This document shows positions 57,201 through 64,000 of a stretch of 64,000 bases of DNA, one piece after another. Source of the DNA: Pleodorina starrii (Eukaryota; Chlorophyta; Chlorophyceae; Chlamydomonadales; Volvocaceae). Under the pieces are notes generated by a model. It had not been told where the DNA came from. It did no database searches and saw only the letters and a list, made by a program, of their open reading frames with translations. Position 1 is the first letter of the stretch. Each line of letters opens with the position of its first letter. Position numbers and translations under genes: made by a program. The DNA is taken from the NCBI GenBank assembly GCA_030267565.1, contig BRXU01000004.1, positions 977,501 to 1,041,500 of the forward strand, read 5' to 3'.

Positions 57201-57862
57201 CCCACACTCGGGCTGCCGCCCCCTCCCGCCCCCTCCCATCCCGCCCTGCTGCCCCCTCCCGCCCCCTGCCTTAGGCCGAGTCTGCGTTCCAGTTGGACTG
57301 GGACGACGTGGAGGGCAACTCACGTCGCCGCCTGGCCAATCTGGCGCACGAGAAGAGGAGGCAGGAGGAGGTGGGATGGGGTGGGATGGGGTGGGGTGCG
57401 GTGGGGTGGGGTGTTTGGCACCCGCCTTGGGAGGGGATGGCCCTTGGGGGGCACGTGTCGAAGAGTGATGGTGGGTGGAGTGGGGGAACACAACCACTCC
57501 GCACTCTGGATGGGATTTCCGGAACTGCAAGCGTTGGCGTCCAAGTCCCAACCATCCCCGGCCGGTTCATTCCCGTTCCATGACAAAACGGAGGGCTCCT
57601 TGATCCTTGGTCCTTGATCTCCAATTACAGCAGCGCGAGCCCCCCACCCCAAGCGCGTGCCGCCGCCGCTCATCCCGTTCAAAAGCCCCCTTTAGCCTCC
57701 CCTTCCAACCTCTGCCCTATCCCCACCCCCCGGCTCTCCCCTGCCCTCAACCGCTCCCCCCCCCAAACCACCCACCAGGCCCGGCGCAAGAAGGCGGACG
57801 CCAAGAAGGACGTGTCCCGCACCGGAGTGCTTCCCACCGTGGGGTCGAGGCTGGGGGCCTGA
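48226..57862 (+). CDS. VWA-domain protein, ViaA/CoxE-like
   Basis: Exons: 48226-48692, 49011-49104, 49899-49964, 50515-50559, 51062-51304, 52119-52178, 52743-52823, 53463-53597, 53851-53943, 54329-54436, 54889-55035, 55310-55409, 56267-56439, 56822-56860, 57275-57370 and 57779-57862 (TGA), about 676 residues. All junction phases agree. The N-terminal half is helical and charged; the VWA domain spans about 440-610 with MIDAS DTSGS at 450-454, GGSDF (Ser519 where most have Thr) and SDGE (Asp547). The layout, with a helical N-terminus and late VWA containing CVDTSGSM and ILLVSDGE, resembles bacterial ViaA, which works with the MoxR ATPase RavA. A similar partnership is inference. The tail is Lys/Arg-rich. 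The first 88 codons are Pro-rich and may hide an intron ending at 48489 (CCCCAAG), whose donor I could not place. Exons are small, some under 50 bases. Confidence 0.7.
48403..48440 (+). repeat. Intronic repeat family C, copy 3
   Basis: CCTTATAAATTCACTCTTCA then ATCCCCCCC, about 50 bases before 48490. It supports the idea that an intron ends at 48489 in the first VWA exon. Confidence 0.5.
48688..48912 (+). repeat. Tandem repeat of the splice-donor region in a VWA intron
   Basis: Four units of about 55-60 bases, each starting GGCAGGTGGGTCGGGGGAAG (third has GGCTC) and running through GATGCCGCGGCGAAAGGAAG. The first unit begins at the authentic exon end and donor at 48692/48693, so the intron is largely built from copies of its own 5' splice site. 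Confidence 0.8.
48960..48990 (+). repeat. Intronic repeat family A, copy 4 (short)
   Basis: Only the right part is present: ATATATAAAGGAGCTTATCA followed by CTTCCTG, 20 bases before the second VWA exon. Confidence 0.55.
49163..49202 (-). repeat. Intronic repeat family D, inverted 5' copy
   Basis: GGGGTTAGCCACGGGAGGGT then AGGCCGGGGCCCGTGAACGG, inverted, about 58 bases after the 5' splice site of the VWA intron 49105-49898. Confidence 0.55.
50915..50940 (+). repeat. Intronic repeat family B, copy (VWA)
   Basis: TTCACCGCTGCGGTTCCATA, about 120 bases before the exon at 51062. A similar CTCCGCTGCGGATTTATCTT lies at 50156-50175 in the preceding intron. Confidence 0.4.
52376..52408 (-). repeat. 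Intronic repeat family B, inverted copy (VWA)
   Basis: GGGCGGGTAAAAAGAAAATA then CCGCTGCGGAGAAGG, inverted relative to the 3' copies, about 200 bases into the intron starting at 52179. Confidence 0.6.
53421..53454 (+). repeat. Intronic repeat family D, copy 4
   Basis: CCCCGGCTCCGGCCTATACG then TGGATAATCCCCC, directly abutting the 3' splice site of the VWA exon at 53463. Confidence 0.6.
55421..55450 (-). repeat. Intronic repeat family B, inverted 5' copy (VWA)
   Basis: GGGGGTAAGAAGAAAGATAC then CGCAGCGGGG, 11 bases after the 5' splice site at 55410. The same intron has a sense copy at 56184-56210, so the two form inverted ends. Confidence 0.7.
56080..56140 (+). repeat. Intronic repeat family A, copy 5
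   Basis: In the VWA intron 55410-56266: AGCTCGATCATCAACGTCCG, CAGTGACTCATTATTTTATA and AAGGAGCATATCACTCCCTG, in gene sense, upstream of a family B copy. Confidence 0.75.
56184..56210 (+). repeat. Intronic repeat family B, 3' copy (VWA)
   Basis: CGTCCCTCCGCTGCGGTCTC then TTGTCC, about 57 bases before the exon at 56267; the partner of the inverted copy at 55421-55450. Confidence 0.6.
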
Positions 57863-60190
57863 AGGAAGCCACGTAAGGGGGGGGGGGGAGGCGGGAGGCG
57901 GGGACTGACCTCGAAAGAGTGATTGCCGCCAGGGCATCGAGGAGGGCCGGGACGGGATGGGACGGGCCGGGTTGGGTTGCGCGAAGGTGGCGACACCATC
58001 GTCATCACCACCATCCAGGAGACAAGGAGCCCCTATAGGAACATCCTTCCGGCAGCGTGTGTGTGTGCGTGGGGGTGCCGGCTGCTGGTGCTGCCGCTCC
58101 TTTTATGCGCACCACGGTCAGGAAAGCGGCGCCCTGGGAAACCTGCAGACGGGGGAGGGGGGGCAGCTGGCAGGTTGCTTGGCGAGCTTGCATGCGGCAG
58201 AGGTGTTGGGTGGAGGTGTGGTAGGCTGTGTATGTTTTGTAGCAGTAGGCAGCAGTCTGAAGGGGAGGGGAGGGGGAGGGGGTGCCCAGCCATGCATGTG
58301 CCAGGGTGTTATCTGTTATGTGTCAGGCCGGGGGAAGGAGGGGAGGGGGGCTGCACGAAGCGCTGTGCAGCGCACGCAGTGGCGACGAGGACAGGGGTGG
58401 TTTAGCGGAAAAAGCGTAGCGGCCGGTCACACCCGCGCTGACGCGCTGAGTGATGTTGGGGGAATAAGGTGGCAACCCAAGTGGAGGAACTCCTCAGCCA
58501 GCAGTCCGTTCTAACTGTTTTGTGCCTCACTGGGTCTCACCTGTCATGGGAGGGCGTCTGATGACCTGCTTCCAACGGGTTACGTATGCTGCATGGGGGG
58601 GAGGGAGGGAGGGGTCCCCCCTTTGTGCCGGCCCGCCGACGCTCCGGTGTTGCGGTTCGTCGTCGGCGACCGGCGTTAGGCCAGGGATGACATTTTGGCA
58701 TGTACGGTTTTCCAGAGGGGACTTTTGGACGGGGTCTTCTTTTTCATGTGTGCGCTCAAGCTTGTGTATGTGGCCGTACACGGACGGTACGGCAGTTTCC
58801 CATGCTTTCGGCTTTCGCGCCACCAGCACAGCGGAAGAGGAAAGCCACGGGGGGAAACCATAAACTGAACCGCGACTTGGTTATATGGGTCACACACGGC
58901 AAGATGCGGCAATGATCCCGATCGCCGCATAGTGTGAAGCGATCGCTGGGCGGTCGCTGGCTAGGCGCTGTCCCATTTGATGGGATCTGATGGGGGATGA
59001 TGTAGTATGAGGATGCGACCCGCGGGTCAGTCCTTCGGTTTGCTTGCTCATCGGTTCATCGTTCCCCATTACCTTTTCACTCACTCGGTTACGTTGATAG
59101 CGTGCACTCTCCCGGATGACTGTTGTTGGCCAGCGGAGGCGTATGCGCGCTTCACATTGGGGCTGTGCGCGTTCCGGAGGGAGAGAGAGAGAGAGAGAGA
59201 GGGACAGTACGGTACGGTACAGGCAGGCAGGCTCAGCTGGTAGAGGGTGTGGAGCCGCATCGGAGAGCGAGGGAGGGCAGTGTGGAGGTTGCGGCAGTCG
59301 ATGTGGGTCGCGGGTGGGGAGGCCTGATACGGCGTCCCCCGGGCCATCGGGCCCGGCAAGATACACCCCGGTCAGGAGCCGTAGCAGCAGCTGCCGCTCC
59401 TCCTCGTGCGGCAGTCTGTGTGGGGGCGCCTCTCAGTGCTGGGCCCAGTGGACGCGGTGCGCAGTTCTTAGCGCCCGGAAAGATGTTGGGTCCCCAACTG
59501 ACGACGAGACGCACTGCATGGCCCGGTCGAGTGCGTGCAGGGCCAAGTGGGCGGCGGCATCCCCCTGTACCCGCTCCCCTTCCAAACCGTTTCTGCTGAG
59601 GGCCCTCGCCTCTCCCCACTTTACTTTACTTGACCGCAACCGAGCTGTCTTCTGGGGAGCCGTTCTGTTGTGAGAGGACAGTTACGAAAGGTGAAGCAAG
59701 GGCGCTTGTGGGGAAAGTGCGGAGTCGACCGTGCTCCCTGGGACCCTGGCTGGCGGGCACCGCAGCAAGGCCGACAACATCCCACGAGATCCCAAACACA
59801 CTGCCGTGCATTTGGCCGACCAGTACACACTTTGTCAGAGGCGGTATGATCGATACGTGCCGGTGAGAACTCCGACCCCTTGGGGCCGACAGTCTTTCAA
59901 TCCATCGCATCTGTGTGTGTGCGTATGTGGCCGCAAGCAAGCCTCACCTTCCCACACACCCCTGCCTGCCTAAAACCTACAGCACGCACTCTCGACCTGC
60001 TGATGTTGTTGTTGTCGTCACCACCGCAGCCAAGCAAGAGCTACCGTACATGCAGAGCCCGGGGGAACGCCAGGCAGGGGCACACCCCCAAACCGGGAGA
60101 CCGTCCTTTGCAGCCGTAACCCTCGCGGCACTTTTAGAAGCGGCCACACACACACACAGATACACACACACGCAATCCCACAAATCCGCT
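57863..60190. other. Convergent intergenic region between VWA and OXA2-type genes
   Basis: About 2.3 kb between two stop codons that face each other. No coding region is supported. I found no TGTAA on either strand between the two stops, so poly(A) sites are unassigned. A GA-repeat lies at 59178-59201 and CA-repeats at 60146-60172. Confidence 0.4.
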
Positions 60191-63100
60191 TCAGCTGTGA
60201 CGGCTTCCGGCAGCAGCAGCAGCAGCAGCAGCAGCTAACGCACGCAGGCGCTCCCCGGCCGCCTCGTGATCCGGCTGCCGAACCAGTACGGCATCCACAC
60301 AGGCACGAGCCGCCGCCGCATTGCCGGACTTGCCGTACGATTCCGACAGCGCCAGCAGCAGCTCGTCCACTGCTGGGGGCATCGTACGGAGGTCAGATCG
60401 GTCAGGGGGGGATAGGCAGTCGGTTGGTCAGTTGGTTGGTCAGTCGGTTGGTCAGTTGGTTGGTCAGTCGGTTGGTCAGTCAGGCTTCGGCACAGGTTGG
60501 TGCGTGAGGGTGAGTTGAGTGGGGTTTGATTGCGGTGTGGGGCAGCAGCGAGTATACGGTTTGTTGTTCGACCCCAGCGGAGCAGCGGCCGCTGAGCCGC
60601 GTTGCGTCCTTACGGGCCCGCACGCACGCACGCACGCGAGCTGGCCAGCAGACGTACTCCATCCTCTTGTCTGCTCAGCCCCGCGCTCGCCTTTCCCCCT
60701 CACCCCACGGCTCTATCGTCTCCGCGCATCGCATCGCCGGGGTACGGGTACGGGTAGCTGTCCTTGCACAGGCACGAGTACGGGTACGGGTAGGTACGGC
60801 AACAGGTGCGGGTATATAACTAAGGCGCTGTCCCGCCTTGCGCCCAACGGCAGAAGGATCCAGCCAACTCACACTCGCCCGTAGCTGCGTCCTTTGCCTC
60901 TCCAGCCCCTGCGGCCGCGTCTCCGGAGCGCGCCGCCGTCGGCCCCGTCGCCGTCAGCATCTCCGGCACCCCCGCGGCCCTCCGCAGCGCCGGCACCCCT
61001 CCCGCCAGCTGATACACCCCCAGCTGACTGGCGGCATGAGTCAGCCAGTACAGCAACACCGCGTGGGGCTGCAGCAGCGCCGAGCAGTACAGCGGCAGTA
61101 GCAGCAGCTTGAGAGCCAAGTGGATGCCGGGGCTGGAGCCTGGACCACGGAAGGGAGTGGGATTTGGGGTTTTAGGTTGGTTTTAGGGTTTTTAGGGGCC
61201 GGAGGAGCGGGGATAGGGCGGCGGGGTGTGCCGTGTGGAGGGCGGGATGGAGCGCGGGCAAGGAGGAAGGGGGACGGCGATGCGTGCGTGCGTGGGGGGG
61301 GGGGCGGGGTTGCGTGCGGCAGTCGGTGTGCTGGGCAGCCCCCGGGACGCTGCGCCGAGAGCTGACGGGTGCACCACCGCACCTCACCGCACCGCACCTC
61401 ACCGCCTGCCTGCCTCCCCGCCTGCCTCTCCCTCTTCTGATCCCCCGTGCATACAGCTGCCCATCTCGGAAGGAACGAAAGAAAGCATTGAGGCCAGCGA
61501 AGACCCACACACACTCGCGAAGGTGCCACACGGGGGGACTACCACACCGCCCGCAACTCACCCCCCTGCTGTTACCTCCCCCCCCCTCCACACACACGCA
61601 CACACACACCACTGCGTAGACGATGACCAGTCGGACCCCGCGCCCCTCCCCGAGGTCCCCCAGCGATCGGCTACCCCCCCTGGAGGAACGCACCCAACCC
61701 AGCCCAGCCCAACCCAGCTCGGCCCAACCCAGCCACCGTGCCACCGTGCCACGGTGCACCCAACCCAACCCAGCCCAACCCAACCCGGCCCAGCCCAACC
61801 CAGCCCCGCCCACCTCCCGCGGATTTCTCGGCGGCGGTCATATACAAGAGGACGAGCGCCAGCGGCAGAATCGCCCCTGCCGTACCGTACGGCGTCGAGA
61901 GGGTCTGCAGGTACACCGGGGGCGACGTGAGGTCGGGGAAGTAGAGCGCCCCCTCCCCGGTGAAACCCGGCCACAGGCTGTCCGACATGCGGCGGAGGGC
62001 CAACGACAGAGACACCAGCAGCGGGGCCTGCGGGCAGGACAGACCGGGAGGGAGGGGGGGGAGGGGAGGGAAAGAGGAGAGGGAGGGGAGGCAGGGGAGG
62101 GAGGGAGGGAGGGAGCGCTGGGAGGGAGGTGAGGGCGGGAGGGAAGGGAAGGAGGGACAGAAAAACACGGCGAAACCAAGCGGCACCAAGCGGGGGGAAA
62201 GGGGTGGAGGCGCGCGTCCGAAGAGAGGTCGCGTGAGCCTGGGCGCCACCAGGGCGTTGCGTGCACCTTCGCGCTCACACCCAATGTGGTGCGGTCGAGG
62301 GTGGGCCGGACCTCCTTTACTTCCCTGAGGCTAGCGAGCACGCAGCACGCAGCACGCGAACACGCAGCATCCGCAGCCAGCCAGGTACCAGGTACCAACC
62401 CGCCGCACCTGCACCGCCGCATTGCCCAGGTACCAGCCGAATGAGGGCGCGCCGTGCTGCAGCCGCAGGTGGGCAAACACCCGCCGCACCAAATCCAACC
62501 GCCGCAACTCCACCGGACCCGCCGCCGCCGCCGCCGGTGCCGCCGCCGCCGCACCCGCCGCACCCCCACCGCCACCACTGCCGCACGCGTCGCTGCTGCT
62601 GCTGCTGCTGCTGCTGCCGCCACTCGCCAGGCGTTGCCCATCGCCCTCCTCGTCCCGCTGATCCCGCTCCCGCTGCCGCTGCCGCGCCGCTTCCGCCACC
62701 GCCTCCGCGACGGCTCGCGACGCCCCAAACGCCTGGTGCAGCAGCGCCACGTTCGCCGAGGCGGCGTAGGCGCGCAGGCTCAGCGGCAGCAGCGCCGTGC
62801 GCAGCGCCAGCGTGGCTGCGGGGATGGAGGCCCACCAGGGCAGCTCGCTGGCGGTGTGGGCGCCCTCCCAGAGCTGCACCCCCAGCTGCACGGGGCTCAG
62901 GACGAAGGCCAGGGAGTCGTCCAGTGGGGAGGCGGCGGCGAGGGAGTGGGAGGGGCAGAGGCAGCTTGACGTGGCCCAGTCGTTGTCAGCTGTGGGGGTG
63001 GGGATGAGGGAGGAGATGATAGAGGAGTCGTCGGCAGCGGACGCGGAGGCGGAGGCGGAGGCGGAGGCGGAGGCGGGGGTGGCGCTGCAGCTGGCAGGGC

Positions 63101-63579
63101 CGGGGGCGACGGTCAGGTCGTCGTGGAGTGGGTCGGCGCGTGAGCTGTTGTGGCGGCGGCTGGAGGCAGGGCCCGGGAAGCCGGCGGCGTGCAGGGAGGC
63201 AGCCCTACGGGGGATGGGGGGGAGGAGGTGTAGGGATGGGGGGTGGAGTTGGATGGAGTGGGGAGGGAGGGAGGGAGGTGAAGCAGAGGGGCCACGGGGT
63301 TGGGAGTGCTGATGGAGGTCGCGGTAGGCGCGGACGTATGTTTGTTGTCGGCTCAACATGCCCGGAACTGGGTCGGTCGGGCGACAGAGAGGAGGGAAGC
63401 GGCGCGGGAGTGTGTAGCGGAACCAAGTGCAGGGCGACGCGTGAGTGGTCGCTACGGTGTCGCCGCGGGTTGCCTTACCAGCCCAGCGCCCCGTGCGCGT
63501 CTGACGGTACGGCTGCTGCTCCGGTAGAGGGGCAGCGCGCAAGATACGCCAGGCCCCCAAGCCTCCGCAGACGAGACAT
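60191..63579 (-). CDS. YidC/Oxa1/Alb3-family membrane insertase with C-terminal TPR (OXA2 type), probably mitochondrial
   Basis: Inserts proteins into an organelle inner membrane. Exons on the minus strand: 63579-63479, 63367-63296, 63204-62409, 62027-61814, 61139-60873 and 60372-60191, 543 residues, every phase consistent. The N-terminus MSRLRRLGGLAYLARC is a basic, acid-free helix typical of a mitochondrial presequence. The insertase core runs from about 179 (LPWWASIPAATLALRTALLP) through PLLVSLSLALRRMSD, TAGAILPLALVLLYMTAA and LLLLPLYCSALLQPHAVLLY to about 440. The loop after the first membrane segment, where family members carry a helical hairpin, holds a Ser/Gly/Ala low-complexity insert. 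The last 60 residues (DELLLALSESYGKSGN, AAARACVDAVLVRQPDHE) form a TPR-like unit, as in plant OXA2 proteins, where the repeat follows the insertase domain. The first two exons rest on phase and splice signals only. Confidence 0.8.
60417..60481 (+). repeat. GGTTGGTCAGT tandem repeat
   Basis: Alternating GTCGGTTGGTCA and GTTGGTTGGTCA units in the last OXA2-type intron (60373-60872). Confidence 0.9.
61161..61198 (+). repeat. Short telomere-like tract
   Basis: GGGGTTTTAGG, GGTTTTAGGG and TTTTTAGGGG units in the OXA2-type intron 61140-61813, next to the 3' splice site of exon 5. Confidence 0.5.
61690..61802 (+). repeat. CCCAACCCAGCC repeat with central palindrome
   Basis: CCCAGCCCAACC-type units on both sides of a palindromic GTGCCACCGTGCCACGGTGC core, within the OXA2-type intron 61140-61813, near its 5' splice site. 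Confidence 0.75.
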
Positions 63580-64000
63580 TAGGCCTCAATCAAGGCGCTG
63601 GGAGTAGCCTGCGGCCGCGCAATCGGCCTTGCTTTAGCCGCTGATGAAACGCCGAAAGGACGTAAGCGGCGGGCCTAAGCTAAGTGAGCGGCGCTTTATT
63701 AAAGTATGGAAGCTCGAAGTTGCAGTCGAAGCGCTGGGGAATGTAATCAGGTATGTGTCTCGAAAGAAACGGTCGCGGATCGTACACGATGCAGTTGGAA
63801 GGCTCGTGATCAAAGCCATTCTTCACCCATAATAACAGACCGTGTATTCATGCTAATATGGTATTCATTTTCTGAGAAGTACTTGCAGTATATGTCATCC
63901 TTTATTTGTCCACATTAGTCGGTTCCTACAGCTTGACACGCACGCTGCTCTTGGTCAATTGCTCGGATCGTGCACAATTGTACCTGGTTACCGATTGTTC
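63580..64000. other. Upstream region of the OXA2-type gene
   Basis: The last 350 bases are clearly AT-richer than the rest of the window. A 62-codon frame (63644-63832 plus) and an overlapping minus-strand frame are open, but neither has family features or the codon use of the real genes. Probably promoter and intergenic DNA. Confidence 0.35.

Noticed and set aside
63644..63832. 62-codon basic plus-strand frame at the window end
   Set aside because: The opposite strand is open over the same bases, base composition is AT-rich, and no family was recognised.

Overview
The window looks like nuclear DNA of a volvocine-type green alga (Chlamydomonadales). The DNA is very GC-rich. Every gene is cut by many short GT-AG introns with G-rich 5' ends and C/T-rich 3' ends. 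Proteins carry long Gly/Ala/Ser/Gln runs, TGTAA motifs lie downstream of several stop codons, and T3-4AG3 telomere-like motifs occur in two introns. The gene families (giant class III cyclases, an ePHD-AAA ATPase, an OXA2-type insertase with TPR, a plant-type DUF3531 protein) fit a green plant lineage. I cannot name the species from sequence alone.

Six protein-coding genes are supported, all with exon junctions whose reading phases agree. (1) About 386-18404, plus strand: a giant (about 4,740 residue) class III nucleotidyl cyclase-like protein. Its catalytic domain is split by a 7.15-kb low-complexity exon, and its 5' end is unresolved. (2) 22548-26570, plus: a zinc-dependent cinnamyl-alcohol-dehydrogenase-family enzyme, 9 exons, 367 residues. 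(3) 27922-32001, minus: a DUF3531-family protein, 7 exons, 421 residues, convergent with gene 2. (4) 33321-45238, plus: an ePHD zinc-finger plus AAA ATPase with a second, degenerate AAA module, 11 exons, 2358 residues, divergent from gene 3. (5) 48226-57862, plus: a ViaA-like VWA-domain protein, about 16 exons. (6) 60191-63579, minus: a YidC/Oxa1-type insertase with a C-terminal TPR (OXA2 type), 6 exons, 543 residues, convergent with gene 5.

The genes do not form an operon and I see no shared pathway. They suggest separate roles: cyclic-nucleotide signalling, aldehyde/alcohol redox, an organelle protein of unknown function, chromatin, a VWA scaffold and mitochondrial membrane insertion.

The least expected signal is in the introns. 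At least four short dispersed sequence families (called A, B, C and D here) recur in introns of unrelated genes. They usually sit within about 20-130 bases of the 3' splice site in sense orientation. For families B and D there are also inverted copies near 5' splice sites. This resembles introner-like or MITE-type elements with inverted ends. Further oddities are an intron built of tandem copies of its own splice donor, a duplicated exon-end/donor segment beside a telomere-like tract, and an orphan exon-like piece at 47.0-47.4 kb. All exon coordinates were read by eye from splice signals and phase; no alignments or searches were run.
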